64,000 nt of DNA from Lactobacillus kullabergensis (GCF_000967195.1 NZ_KQ033871.1:399090-463089), one strand, 5' to 3'; positions 17,658 through 28,259 are shown, counted from the stretch's first letter. Notes: generated by a model not told the origin, from the sequence alone. Translations and numbers: made by a program.

Positions 17658-18377
17658 ATGGAATTTAAAGAAAGAACTGCTGCAGTACAAGTACAAGAAT
17701 ACTTAGAATTTTTAATTCACTTTAAAAAAGTGAGTGAATTGCCTTCACAACGGGAAATTTCAGAAAAATTACAAGTTAGTCGTAATGCAGTTAAACATGC
17801 TTTAGACAGGCTTAAAAATGAAGGCCAAATACAAGCCAAAGAACGAACGGGAATAATTTCTAACAGGAAAATTGACATTAATATGCTAGGCATGGACTCA
17901 ATGACAACTGAACTTAAGAATAAAACTGTCAAAATTAAGCACTTGGCAACCACCATTGAAAAAATGCCAGGGAGATTAAAGGATTTTTTTAATGCACCTG
18001 AAGGACTGGTTATCAAGATTGCACGAATTAGGTTTGTCAAAGATATTCCTTTAACCTATGAAATAACATATTTTAATCAAACAGATTTTACCAGACTGGC
18101 AAATATTGATTTTACTAATAAGTCACTTTATGAGGTACTGGAAAAAGAATATCAGATCAAACCAACATATGGTAGAGAGAGTATCTGTTGTTTTTTGGCT
18201 GATAAAAAAATAGGCAGTCTGTTGCAGGTCAAAAAGGGGACTCCTCTCTATCAAGTGAACAGCTTTAATTATCAAGATGACGATTTTCCAATTGAGAGTA
18301 CTACCCAATATTTATTAGGAAATAAATTTAAATATCATTTTAATGCCAATAATATTTATGATTATCAAGAGGATTAG
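17658..18377 (+). CDS. GntR family regulator with UTRA sensor domain (first of pair)
   Basis: A 239-residue regulator. The N-terminal winged helix (about 10-70) contains PSQREISEKLQVSRNAVKHAL; the rest fits the UTRA ligand-binding fold, which senses small molecules, often sugar phosphates. It opens the mannose-family PTS operon, 2 nt ahead of a second GntR gene. The likely ligand is a phosphorylated Amadori compound handled by the downstream SIS proteins, which is inference. Confidence 0.87.
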   Translation: MEFKERTAAVQVQEYLEFLIHFKKVSELPSQREISEKLQVSRNAVKHALDRLKNEGQIQAKERTGIISNRKIDINMLGMDSMTTELKNKTVKIKHLATTIEKMPGRLKDFFNAPEGLVIKIARIRFVKDIPLTYEITYFNQTDFTRLANIDFTNKSLYEVLEKEYQIKPTYGRESICCFLADKKIGSLLQVKKGTPLYQVNSFNYQDDDFPIESTTQYLLGNKFKYHFNANNIYDYQED

Positions 18378-18379
18378 TT

Positions 18380-19069
18380 TTGCTTTTTAAAGAAATATAT
18401 GCTGATTTGGATCAAAGAATCAATAATGGCGGTTATCCGCCCGGTAGCACGCTCCCAAATGAAGCTGAATTGCAAAAAAAATATGATGTTAGTAGAACCA
18501 CAATTAGAAAAGCTGTTAATAAATTAGTAGCTGAAAATAAAGTTGTGCGTAAAAAAGGAAGTGGTTTATTTGTTGCTCCAATAATTTCTAAGCAAAATAT
18601 TTTGGAAATGACAGGCATTATTAGGCCGTTATATTTGGAGTCATCGGACAAAATAAAATTTAAGGATACTTATCTAAGGCTAGTTGGTTCATATTATGCT
18701 GCAGTTTTTAATGTGAACTCACAGGAGTTATTATATGATATTTCTTTTAGAGCGGAAATTAAGGGTGAAATTACCTGTGAACATTTACTTTTACTTTTAG
18801 ATAACTTTCCGGGATTTGATTCAAATTGCTTAAAAGTAATGTCAATTATTGAAGCGGTCAATACCGGTACACAGAAGCCAGATGATGTTTACCAAGACTT
18901 TCAGTTAATTAAAGCAACAGAAGAAATTAGTAAGCAATTTCATATCCAAGAAAAAGATCCTGTGTTTAAAATTACGAACCTGTTTTCAACTAGACAAGGT
19001 AAAATTGTAGCCCTAGAGTACAGACTGCAGGATGCTGTAAAAACAAGGTACTCAATAGATTTTAGTTAA
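18380..19069 (+). CDS. GntR family regulator (second of pair)
   Basis: A 229-residue regulator with a clear GntR winged helix (about 1-65, including GSTLPNEAELQKKYDVSRTT) and a UTRA-like C-terminal half. It begins with TTG 2 nt after the previous regulator, with AGAGGA upstream. Two different GntR proteins in tandem at the head of one catabolic operon is unusual; they may respond to different substrates or act as a pair. They are only distantly alike outside the DNA-binding part. Confidence 0.84.
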   Translation: MLFKEIYADLDQRINNGGYPPGSTLPNEAELQKKYDVSRTTIRKAVNKLVAENKVVRKKGSGLFVAPIISKQNILEMTGIIRPLYLESSDKIKFKDTYLRLVGSYYAAVFNVNSQELLYDISFRAEIKGEITCEHLLLLLDNFPGFDSNCLKVMSIIEAVNTGTQKPDDVYQDFQLIKATEEISKQFHIQEKDPVFKITNLFSTRQGKIVALEYRLQDAVKTRYSIDFS

Positions 19070-19083
19070 TGGAGGAAAGAAAA

Positions 19084-19554
19084 ATGATTAAACTAGTGCG
19101 AGTTGACCATCGCTTGGTCCATGGGCAAGTAGCTGTTTCCTGGTTTAATAGTTTAGACGTTAATACGATATTTGTAGTAAATGATGATGTTGCCCATGAT
19201 GATTTTCGCAAATCGGCCATCAGATTGGCAAAACCGGAAAAGTCTAAACTGGTAATGAAGTCTGTAGCAGACAGTATTAAAGCAATTAATTCTGGGGTAA
19301 CCGATAAATATAAAATGTTAATCGTAGTGGAATCGGTTGCTGACGCCGTTGAATTAATTAAAGGAACTGGAGACAAAATAACGAGCCTTAATCTTGGTGG
19401 CACTAAGCCTAGAGAAGGAACAACAAACTACTCTAAAACAATTAATTTAACTGCAGAGGAGGCTAATGAATTAGCTCAGTTGCAGCAAAAGGGAGTAGAT
19501 GTTTGGATTCAGCAGGTGCCAAATGATGAGAAACAAGAATTTCATAAAAAATGA
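19084..19554 (+). CDS. PTS mannose-family IIB component
   Basis: A 156-residue cytosolic phosphocarrier of the mannose/fructose/sorbose family. The phosphorylated histidine is in VDHRLVHGQV, near residue 13. It passes phosphate from IIA to the sugar carried by IIC/IID. ATG 19084 follows GGAGGAAAG; an upstream in-frame ATG at 19069 overlaps the regulator stop and is less likely. IIC, IID and IIA follow in the operon, so the permease is complete. Confidence 0.92.
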   Translation: MIKLVRVDHRLVHGQVAVSWFNSLDVNTIFVVNDDVAHDDFRKSAIRLAKPEKSKLVMKSVADSIKAINSGVTDKYKMLIVVESVADAVELIKGTGDKITSLNLGGTKPREGTTNYSKTINLTAEEANELAQLQQKGVDVWIQQVPNDEKQEFHKK

Positions 19555-19567
19555 TTGGAGGTAAATA

Positions 19568-20398
19568 ATGAATGTATATTTAACCGCAATTATTTTGGCT
19601 TTAATTGCGATGATGGGTAACGGTGAATACTTTGTTGGTTCATCCATGCTGTCAAGGCCACTTGTAACCTGTACGCTAACTGGCTTAGTCTTGGGTAATC
19701 TGCATCAGGGAATTATTATGGGGGCAACTTTGGAGTTAGCCTTTGTTGGTTCATTTTCTATTGGTGCGGCAATCCCCCCAGAAATAATTTCCGGTAGTGT
19801 TTTGGGAACTGCTTTCGCCATCGGAGCGGGCAAGAGTACTGCGGTTGCTTTAACCTTGGGGATTCCAATTGCATCTCTGGTTTTGGTAATCAAAAATTTG
19901 TGCTTTATTTTCATATTACCGTTCTTCGTTCACCGCGCTGATAAATATGCCGAAGAAGCTGATGGCAGTGGTGTAAGTCGGATGAACGTACTGGGCGGCT
20001 TTTTCTCGGTTAACCTGCCAATAGGTTTAGTAGTTGGTATTTCCTATGTCCTAGGCAGCCCGGTAATTAAAGCAATTTTAGCAGTCATTCCCCAATTTAT
20101 TATTAATGGCTTGGGAATTGCCACAGGGCTTCTACCAGCATATGGTTTTGCTCTGCTGCTTAAGATGATGGTCAACAAGAATAATGTCACTTTCTTTATT
20201 ATTGGTTTTGCCTTGGCAGTCTATCTCAAAGTATCAGTAACTGGGGTAGCTATTTTCGGCGCATGTTTGGCCCTTATTCTAACTGGCTATTCCGCTTTTA
20301 AAGGCCAACCGTTAGTAAATACTGCTGCTAATTCTAATAACACAAGTGAAAAAGATGCAGATGATGGAGGCATAGATTATGAAGATGAAGAATTCTAA
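19568..20398 (+). CDS. PTS mannose/sorbose-family IIC component
   Basis: A 276-residue membrane channel subunit with about seven or eight hydrophobic segments and the family segment GIIMGATLELAFVGSFSIGA near residue 55. A GGAGGT ribosome site precedes the ATG. The C-terminal 30 residues form an acidic tail (EKDADDGGIDYEDEEF). It overlaps IID by 20 nt. The IIB-IIC-IID set, next to two SIS-domain enzymes, is like gfr-type fructoselysine/glucoselysine systems. Confidence 0.92.
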   Translation: MNVYLTAIILALIAMMGNGEYFVGSSMLSRPLVTCTLTGLVLGNLHQGIIMGATLELAFVGSFSIGAAIPPEIISGSVLGTAFAIGAGKSTAVALTLGIPIASLVLVIKNLCFIFILPFFVHRADKYAEEADGSGVSRMNVLGGFFSVNLPIGLVVGISYVLGSPVIKAILAVIPQFIINGLGIATGLLPAYGFALLLKMMVNKNNVTFFIIGFALAVYLKVSVTGVAIFGACLALILTGYSAFKGQPLVNTAANSNNTSEKDADDGGIDYEDEEF

Positions 20399-21200
20399 GT
20401 TACTCACTAGAAAAGATTTAATGAAAACATTCTGGCGGTCCTTTACGATGGAATGGGCTTGGAATTATGAACGCCAAATGAATCTTGGCTATGCCTACTC
20501 TATGGTTCCGGCTTTACGAAAGATCTATGGTAAAAACAAGGAAAAATTAAAGGACGCTTATAAGCGGCACCTTGAGTTTTATAATGTTACGCCATGGCTA
20601 AGTACTTTTCCTTTAGGTATTTCAATCGCAATGGAAGAGCAAAACGAACTTGATCCAGATTTTGATGCTGCCTCAATCAATAACATTAAAGTTGCTTTAA
20701 TGGGACCTTTGAGTGGTATTGGTGATTCATTCTTTTGGGGTACGTTAAGGGTTATTGCTACAGGAATTGGTACTTCTCTTGCAATGCAAGGTAATATTTT
20801 AGGACCAATTTTGTTCTTGCTAATTTTTAATATTCCGGCCATTATCACTAGATACTACGGTTTGTTTATTGGCTACAATATCGGTTCCTCCTTTATCGAC
20901 AAAGTGCAAAAGACAGGTTTAATGGATAAGCTAACTTATGGCGCTTCAGTTTTAGGACTTGCTGTTGTCGGGGCTATGGTTGCGACCATGGTAACGTTAA
21001 AAATGCCTTTGAAGATTGGCAGTGGTGCTGAAGCAACCACCGTCCAAAAAATTTGTGATGGCATTGTTCCTGGTATTTTACCTCTGTTGTTCACATTCTT
21101 TATTTTCTGGCTTGATAAAAAAGGTTGGAAATCACAATATATTTTGTTGCTGATAGCAGCAATCGGAATATTTGGTGCCTGGTCAGGACTGCTGGGTTAG
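20379..21200 (+). CDS. PTS mannose-family IID component
   Basis: A 273-residue membrane subunit with the family N-terminus (WRSFTMEWAWNYERQMNLGY), the ALMGPLSGIGDSFFWGTL segment near residue 110, and C-terminal membrane helices. It pairs with IIC to translocate the sugar. ATG 20379 lies 8 nt after GGAGG and within the end of the IIC gene; ATG 20385 is also possible. Confidence 0.92.
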   Translation: MKMKNSKLLTRKDLMKTFWRSFTMEWAWNYERQMNLGYAYSMVPALRKIYGKNKEKLKDAYKRHLEFYNVTPWLSTFPLGISIAMEEQNELDPDFDAASINNIKVALMGPLSGIGDSFFWGTLRVIATGIGTSLAMQGNILGPILFLLIFNIPAIITRYYGLFIGYNIGSSFIDKVQKTGLMDKLTYGASVLGLAVVGAMVATMVTLKMPLKIGSGAEATTVQKICDGIVPGILPLLFTFFIFWLDKKGWKSQYILLLIAAIGIFGAWSGLLG

Positions 21201-21218
21201 TAATTTAAGGAGACTCTT

Positions 21219-22286
21219 GTGAAAAGTATAGAAGATTATGTCCACTTAGAACCAAAATACTATGAAGCAGTTTTGCAAAATTATGCCGACTTGTTTGACA
21301 ATCAGATAGCACAAATAAATCATAATATTACTAATGTTGTTATTTATGCAACTGGTTCAAGTTCTAACGCCGCATATGGTGCATTGCCGTTTATGAGTAA
21401 TATTTTAAAAATGCCGGTAAAAATTGAAGAGCCTTCTATTGCAGAAAATTATTTGCTTCATGTTGAGCCAAATTCTTTATGCATTGCAATATCTCAAGGC
21501 GGTCACAGCTATTCCGTAGTAAAAATTATTCAGCGATTACAAGATGCCGGTAATACGGTCTTTGCTTTAACCAGTGAGCTTGATAGTCCAGTTGGAAAAG
21601 TTTGTCAGCACGTTTTGGATATGGGAATGCCAATTGAAGAAATGCCTTATGTCAGTGCTGGCTATAGCGTAGAAATTTTAGATTTAATGTTGCTAGCAAT
21701 GTTAATTGCACAAAAAACAGGCAAACTTTCGTCTGTAGAATTTACAAAACTTTTGGCTGAAATAAAAAGTATAGTCCTTAAAATGCCTGAAGTAATTAAT
21801 AGTGCAAGCAACTGGGTTGAAAATAACATTAGTAATTTTGCCACTGCGAAAAGATTAGTTTTTATCGGTTACGGTGCAGCTTATGGTGTCAGCCGCGAAG
21901 GTGAAACCAAGACGACTGAAGCTGTCAGAATTAATTCGTGGGGAAAAGAACTGGAAGAATACATGCATGGTCCTTATCTGGGATTGAATGCGGATGACTT
22001 TATCATTTGTATAGACCCGATGGGAAAACTCCACGATAGGATGGATCTTTTAAAGCAGTTCTTAAATAAGCATGTTAAAAATGTCTACACAATATATGCA
22101 GGTAAAGATGAAAATGCAACAGCTGACGACCTCAGTTTAGGTATTACAACAAGTGAACTTTTGGCTTCTTTATTTATGACGGTACCGGTTCACTTGCTAG
22201 CCTATAAGTTATCACAAGTGAAGAAGATAGATTTGCAACATTCTGCGTACCCGGATTTTGATCAGATAACAGCTTCAAAAATATAG
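21219..22286 (+). CDS. SIS-domain protein, likely glucoselysine-6-phosphate deglycase (GfrE-like)
   Basis: A 355-residue protein with two SIS (sugar isomerase) domains, as in the isomerase half of GlmS but without a glutaminase domain. SQGGHSYSVVK near residue 92 is the phosphate-binding segment of the first domain, and EEYMHGPYLG near 247 lies in the second. The start is GTG with AAGGAG 8 nt upstream. Together with the second SIS protein and the PTS, the closest described arrangement is gfr, in which GfrE and GfrF split glycated-lysine phosphates to hexose 6-phosphate and lysine. The exact substrate is inferred from context. Confidence 0.75.
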   Translation: MKSIEDYVHLEPKYYEAVLQNYADLFDNQIAQINHNITNVVIYATGSSSNAAYGALPFMSNILKMPVKIEEPSIAENYLLHVEPNSLCIAISQGGHSYSVVKIIQRLQDAGNTVFALTSELDSPVGKVCQHVLDMGMPIEEMPYVSAGYSVEILDLMLLAMLIAQKTGKLSSVEFTKLLAEIKSIVLKMPEVINSASNWVENNISNFATAKRLVFIGYGAAYGVSREGETKTTEAVRINSWGKELEEYMHGPYLGLNADDFIICIDPMGKLHDRMDLLKQFLNKHVKNVYTIYAGKDENATADDLSLGITTSELLASLFMTVPVHLLAYKLSQVKKIDLQHSAYPDFDQITASKI

Positions 22287-22312
22287 AATAATTTTAAAAA
22301 AGAGGAAGAAAA

Positions 22313-23308
22313 ATGCGTAAATTTAACAAGCAAAAATTAATTGATAGTATGACTGGTGCCCTTAAACTGCGGAGCCAAATTAACGATGTGATTGATCCAC
22401 TATTTAAAAAAGGCATAACCAATATTTGCTGGCTGGGAATCGGTGGCACCTATGCTTCGGGGATGCAGGCTAATATCCACATGAAAGAAAAAAGTGGTTT
22501 AGAAACTTTTTATCAAAATGCCGCTGAATATAATGTAACTGGTAATAAACGTATTACCGACAAGACCTTGGTGGTAATTTCCTCAGTTACTGGAAATACC
22601 AAAGAAATGGTTGATGCAGTTAAAAACATAAATCAAGTTGGTGCAATCATTTTAGGTTTTATGGACGACCCACACGCTAAATTAGCTTCAATGCTAACGT
22701 ATTGTATTTCTTATCCTGAAAATGAACAGTTAAAATTCTTTATGGTCGGAGACCGCTTAATGTATTTGAACGGTGAATTTCCAGATTATGATGAGTTTTA
22801 TCAAGAAATGGATCAACATTTTGCACAAGACATTGCTGATATTGAAGAAAATGCGGATGATTTTGCCCAAAAATTTGCCGAGAAACACCATGACGATGAA
22901 ATTCACTATTTTGTCGGTGCCGGCAATCAATGGGGCGCAACTTATTCATATGCAATGTGCTATTGGGAAGAACAACACTGGATTAGAACGCGCGCAGTGG
23001 AAGCAGCAGAATTTTTCCATGGGATGTTTGAAATCGTTGATCGTGATACTCCAGTTACTGTCTATGTTGGTGAGGACAGTCAACGGCCATTAAGTGAACG
23101 TGTTGCTAAATTTTTACCAGAAATTTGTGGTAACTATACTATTATTGATTCTAAAGACTATGACCTGCCAGGTTTTTCAGAAAAATATCGTGGCACCTTG
23201 TCACCGTTTGTCTTCCATGCGATTAATAACAGAATTGACGTTCACATTGAACATATTAACCGTCATCCGATGGATATTCGCCGTTACTACCGCTGTTTAG
23301 ATTATTAA
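22313..23308 (+). CDS. SIS-domain protein, likely fructoselysine-6-phosphate deglycase (GfrF/FrlB-like)
   Basis: A 331-residue SIS protein. SSVTGNTKEMVDAV near residue 94 is the first phosphate-binding segment, AEFFHGMFEIVDRD near 238 carries a likely catalytic region, and the C-terminus ends in DIRRYYRCLDY. That ending and the EFFHG motif recur in the FrlB-like protein at 44259 (AEYFHGPFEV, DVRRYMGHLDY), so the two are homologues. Frl/Gfr-type deglycases convert fructoselysine 6-phosphate to glucose 6-phosphate and lysine. AAGAGGAAG precedes the ATG. Confidence 0.78.
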   Translation: MRKFNKQKLIDSMTGALKLRSQINDVIDPLFKKGITNICWLGIGGTYASGMQANIHMKEKSGLETFYQNAAEYNVTGNKRITDKTLVVISSVTGNTKEMVDAVKNINQVGAIILGFMDDPHAKLASMLTYCISYPENEQLKFFMVGDRLMYLNGEFPDYDEFYQEMDQHFAQDIADIEENADDFAQKFAEKHHDDEIHYFVGAGNQWGATYSYAMCYWEEQHWIRTRAVEAAEFFHGMFEIVDRDTPVTVYVGEDSQRPLSERVAKFLPEICGNYTIIDSKDYDLPGFSEKYRGTLSPFVFHAINNRIDVHIEHINRHPMDIRRYYRCLDY

Positions 23309-23323
23309 TTATAGTGTGATTAT

Positions 23324-23737
23324 ATGGTTGGAGTAATTATTTGTACACATGGTAATTCAGCACCTGAATTATTAAAGTCAGCAGAAATGATTTGTGGTAA
23401 ACAAGAAAATTGCCAAACCGTGAGTTTCAAAGAGGGCGAATCTTTAGAACAATTAAAGTCTGAAATAAGTGAAAAAATCAGCCAACTAAAAGGAACAGTT
23501 TTTTGTTTAACAGATCTAAAGGGAGGAACTCCTTTTAATACGCTGGTCAGCTTACTAAAGAGCAATCCGGAAATGGAAATTATCACGGGTGTTAATATTC
23601 CCATGTTGCTGGAACTGTTCATCAATCGTAGTCAGTTAGAAACAGAGGAGTTGCTTTCTGCTACTTTAGAGGCAGGTAAAACTGGAGTTTATCACTACCA
23701 AGATATTGATTCTGGGACAGCAGATGAAGAATTCTAA
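23324..23737 (+). CDS. PTS mannose-family IIA component
   Basis: A 137-residue phosphocarrier with the active-site histidine in IICTHGNSAPELL (His9) and the family segment LTDLKGGTPFN near residue 64. It takes phosphate from HPr and gives it to IIB. It closes the operon and is followed by a strong terminator. IIA being last, after the two SIS genes, differs from the usual IIA-first order. Confidence 0.9.
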   Translation: MVGVIICTHGNSAPELLKSAEMICGKQENCQTVSFKEGESLEQLKSEISEKISQLKGTVFCLTDLKGGTPFNTLVSLLKSNPEMEIITGVNIPMLLELFINRSQLETEELLSATLEAGKTGVYHYQDIDSGTADEEF

Positions 23738-23744
23738 ATAAGAG

Positions 23745-23772
23745 AGTATAGCAAAGATGCTATACTTTTTTT
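23745..23772 (+). terminator. Terminator of the Amadori-type PTS operon
   Basis: AGTATAGCA pairs with TGCTATACT across a 4-nt loop, followed by seven T, 8 nt after the IIA stop codon. Confidence 0.9.
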
Positions 23773-23840
23773 ATTAAAAGACTTATAATAGGAAAAACTA
23801 AAATGAAAGGGCTTTTTTAATATCGAAGAAGGCGGTTGTA

Positions 23841-24059
23841 ATGAGAAGCTTTTTCAATGGTATAATATTTCAGAAAATAATAGGCATAGTTTTAATTGTA
23901 TTGGCTGTCTTTGAAATAATTAGCAGTTACAAATATACTAAGAAAATTTTGCAGAATGGTACAAATAACGGGTTCTCGCTTTTTGCAATTATTTTTGCTT
24001 TTATTTTTGGGATAATACTATTAGTTGGCGGATTTATTTGTGTGTTTTATCATTTTTAA
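23841..24059 (+). CDS. Small two-helix membrane protein (paralogue 1)
   Basis: A 72-residue protein with two predicted membrane helices (about 10-28 and 47-70) joined by a short loop containing KKILQNGTNNGFSLFA. I do not recognise the family. The next small gene encodes a protein of the same size and plan with a matching loop (RGILHKGTNNGFMPLA), so the two are paralogues. The start is ATG 23841; the ribosome site is weak. It lies between the PTS operon and the cellobiose-type PTS genes, with no clear link to either. Confidence 0.65.
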   Translation: MRSFFNGIIFQKIIGIVLIVLAVFEIISSYKYTKKILQNGTNNGFSLFAIIFAFIFGIILLVGGFICVFYHF

Positions 24060-24091
24060 ATTTAAAGTTAAAAAAATATGATAAATTTTCC

Positions 24092-24113
24092 CCACCTTAT
24101 TTTCAAAAGGTGG
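24092..24113 (+). other. Hairpin between the small paralogues
   Basis: CCACCTT pairs with AAGGTGG across an 8-nt loop, with further imperfect pairing of flanking A/T-rich arms. There is no strong T-run, so termination is uncertain. Confidence 0.4.
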
Positions 24114-24161
24114 TAAAATTGATTTATAATATAGTAAGTTAATTTAAAAGAGGGTGTTAAA

Positions 24162-24389
24162 ATGACAAACTTTTTAACAAGTGCAGCTTTTTTAATGATC
24201 GTTGCTGTGATTATGATGGCCTTAGGGTCTTATCAAATAGTTAATAGTGTCGTTTATATCCGTGGAATTTTGCATAAAGGTACCAATAATGGATTTATGC
24301 CACTTGCAATGTGGACATCTTTAATTCTTGGTTTGGCTTTGCTAATTATTGGTATTGCTGGAATTGTTATGACTTTTAGAGGATTTTAA
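24162..24389 (+). CDS. Small two-helix membrane protein (paralogue 2)
   Basis: A 75-residue protein with two membrane helices (about 8-28 and 49-71) and the loop RGILHKGTNNGFMPLA, which matches the upstream paralogue in the GTNNGF core and in spacing. AGAGGGTG precedes the ATG. Function is unknown. The conserved polar loop should face one side of the membrane. Confidence 0.7.
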   Translation: MTNFLTSAAFLMIVAVIMMALGSYQIVNSVVYIRGILHKGTNNGFMPLAMWTSLILGLALLIIGIAGIVMTFRGF

Positions 24390-24459
24390 TTGATTTTTAA
24401 AAGACCATAGATGATTATTGTGTAAATTTTCAAAAGATGCATTTAGACTATATTATATT

Positions 24460-24507
24460 AATATTCGTGGTAAGCAAAGTAGTGCATAACCACGAATATT
24501 TATTTTT
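24460..24507 (+). terminator. Terminator after the small membrane protein pair
   Basis: AATATTCGTGGT pairs with ACCACGAATATT across a 17-nt loop, followed by TATTTTT. Confidence 0.75.
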
Positions 24508-24642
24508 AATTAGAAAAAATTAGATGTAATTATACATTTCGAATAATGTAAAAATTAATGGATATATTAGTAAGCGCTATTTTAAACGTGCTATAATAGA
24601 AGATATTAATATTAGGATACATTTTAGGAGGAAAGTATTATT

Positions 24643-24978
24643 ATGGCAGAACAAACTATTATGCTTAATTGCAGTGCTGGAATGAGTACATCTTTATTAG
24701 TTACCAAGATGCAGCAAGCTGCGAAGGATCAGGGTATTGATGCACATATTTTTGCGTGCCCAGCTTCAGAAGCTTCACAACACATTGAACAAGATCATCC
24801 CGACTGTGTGTTGCTTGGGCCGCAAATTCGTTATATGGAAGACGATTTTAAGAATAAAGTCCAAGGTCAAGGAAAAGAAGGCAAGGACATTCCTCTTGGA
24901 GTTATTGATATGCGTGCTTATGGCATGATGGATGGTAAAAAAGTTTTACAACAAGCTGAAGACTTAATTAACGGATAA
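24643..24978 (+). CDS. PTS lactose/cellobiose-family IIB component
   Basis: A 111-residue phosphocarrier with the active-site cysteine in MLNCSAGMSTSLLV (Cys9) and the family segment VLLGPQIRYM near residue 60. It is paired with IIA 7 nt downstream. IIC is not adjacent; the nearest is at 28840. A TATAAT box with extended TG at 24592 and TAAGCGCTA just upstream suggest its own promoter. Chitobiose, cellobiose or another beta-glucoside is likely. Confidence 0.92.
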   Translation: MAEQTIMLNCSAGMSTSLLVTKMQQAAKDQGIDAHIFACPASEASQHIEQDHPDCVLLGPQIRYMEDDFKNKVQGQGKEGKDIPLGVIDMRAYGMMDGKKVLQQAEDLING

Positions 24979-24985
24979 GGGGATT

Positions 24986-25363
24986 ATGATGTCTGAAAAG
25001 GAAACACCTGAACAAAAGGAACAAGAAACTTTAGAAGCAGCCATGGGACTTATTGCCAATGGTGGTAACGCTAAAAGCCTTGCTTTTGAAGCTATTCGTC
25101 TCGCAAAAAAGGGTGACATTGCAGGTGCACGTGCCAAATTGAAAGAATCGGATCAATCTTTGAACGAAGCACATAATTCTCAAACAGGGATGTTAACAAA
25201 AGAAGCTCAAGGAGATCATACGAAGGTTACCCTTCTGGTAGTTCATTCACAAGATCACTTGATGAATGCAATAACCTTTAGGGATTTGGCTGGAGAAATG
25301 GTAGATCTATATGAAAAACTTTTCAAAGCAGGTGCGTTAAAGAAAGAAACTGAGAATAAGTAA
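24986..25363 (+). CDS. PTS lactose/cellobiose-family IIA component
   Basis: A 125-residue helical-bundle phosphocarrier. The active-site histidine is in LLVVHSQDHLMNA, near residue 87. AAGGGG precedes overlapping ATG starts at 24986 and 24989; the second is equally possible. The N-terminal 20 residues are acidic and slightly longer than usual. It forms a two-gene unit with IIB. Confidence 0.92.
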   Translation: MMSEKETPEQKEQETLEAAMGLIANGGNAKSLAFEAIRLAKKGDIAGARAKLKESDQSLNEAHNSQTGMLTKEAQGDHTKVTLLVVHSQDHLMNAITFRDLAGEMVDLYEKLFKAGALKKETENK

Positions 25364-25556
25364 TTAAAAACTAATGACTGTGGTATCTCAATCAGTTTAA
25401 TATTGGGGATTTTTTATAAATTCCATAGGTAGAAACACTGAATTAACATAATTGATTTAGCTTTACTTGAAATATGGTCTGCTTTTTTCTTACATGTATA
25501 AATTACAAAACTATTGCCTTGAGCCTCTCAAGTCATTTATTTAGGAGAGAATCAAC

Positions 25557-26498
25557 ATGAAACAAATAAAAATTGGTAAAAGTGACGTTTATACTACTCC
25601 GTTAGGTTTAGGAACTAACAAAGTTGGTGGACATAACTTATTTCAGAATTTAGATGAACAAGATGGCTATGATCTTTTAAGAGAAGCTTTAAAACAAGGA
25701 ATTAATTTTTTTGATACAGCTTATGTATATGGTCTTGGAAGATCTGAAGAAATTATTGGTGATGTAGTGCAAGACTATGATCGTTCAAAAGTAATAATTG
25801 CTACTAAGGCTGCCCAAGATAAGTCTCATGATATGGCTATCAATAATAGTCCTGAGTTTATTAAAAAAGCGGTCGATGAAGCCTTGTTAAGGTTGAAAAC
25901 TGATTATATTGATATTTTTTATATTCATTTTCCAGACAAGGATACACCAAAAGATGAAGTAATTGAAACTTTAGATGAAATACGAAAAGCAGGCAAAATA
26001 AGAGCAATCGGCGTTTCCAATTTTTCTTTAGCTCAGATTAAAGAAGCAAATAAAAATGGCAAAGTTGATATTGTTGAAGACCAGTTCAGCCTAGTTCACC
26101 AAGCTCCAGTTAAAGAGGAATTAAAGTACTTACAGGAAAATAATATTTCCTTTGTACCTTTCTTCCCATTAGCATCAGGACTTTTAACAGGAAAATACTA
26201 TCTAAAAGACTGGGAAAAGTTTAAAAATAGTGATGGTGGACAATTATTGGGAGATTTCAGTGAAGAGCAGTATAAAGATGCTATGAAAGGGATTGATGGA
26301 ATACGAAAAATTGCTGCTGATCATCAAGCAACGGTTACACAAACCGTATTAGCTTGGTATATGGCAAATCCAGCAATTAGTGTTGTAATTCCAGGTGCTC
26401 GTAATGCTGATCAAGTTAAAAGCAATGCAGCTGCAATGCAGGTTAATTTGACAACAGACGAATATCAGCAAATAGATCAATTATTTAGTAACTTTTAA
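25557..26498 (+). CDS. Aldo/keto reductase
   Basis: A 313-residue NADPH-dependent oxidoreductase with the (beta/alpha)8 motifs NFFDTAYVYGLGRSEE (catalytic Asp and Tyr near residues 52-57), a Lys in ATKAAQ, and IHFPDKD with the catalytic-pocket His. The C-terminal VVIPGAR binds the cofactor. AGGAGAG precedes the ATG. Its substrate is not evident; it is followed by a shared terminator with the convergent GH1 gene. Confidence 0.9.
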   Translation: MKQIKIGKSDVYTTPLGLGTNKVGGHNLFQNLDEQDGYDLLREALKQGINFFDTAYVYGLGRSEEIIGDVVQDYDRSKVIIATKAAQDKSHDMAINNSPEFIKKAVDEALLRLKTDYIDIFYIHFPDKDTPKDEVIETLDEIRKAGKIRAIGVSNFSLAQIKEANKNGKVDIVEDQFSLVHQAPVKEELKYLQENNISFVPFFPLASGLLTGKYYLKDWEKFKNSDGGQLLGDFSEEQYKDAMKGIDGIRKIAADHQATVTQTVLAWYMANPAISVVIPGARNADQVKSNAAAMQVNLTTDEYQQIDQLFSNF

Positions 26499-26600
26499 AA
26501 AATAGTAACGAAGTTAATTTAACAGTATAGTTATGCTTTTATTACTATCTGTTACTTTTAAGGGCTTTTCAGGATCTATGATAAAAATTTGAATACTTAA

Positions 26601-26645
26601 AAAATAAGCGATTCCTGCTAATTGGCGGAATCGCTTATTTTATGA
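26601..26645. terminator. Bidirectional terminator between aldo/keto reductase and GH1 gene
   Basis: AAAATAAGCGATTCC pairs with GGAATCGCTTATTTT (15 bp) across an 11-nt loop, with T-rich flanks in both directions. Confidence 0.92.
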
Positions 26646-26662
26646 TTTTTTTAAATATTATT

Positions 26663-28177
<1,515 letters not shown>

Positions 28178-28259
28178 TCAAGGCGTACAATTATTATCAT
28201 TATTTGATTAATTTAGACTATACTTATTAATATAATATAATAAAGGAATGAAGCTTAAA

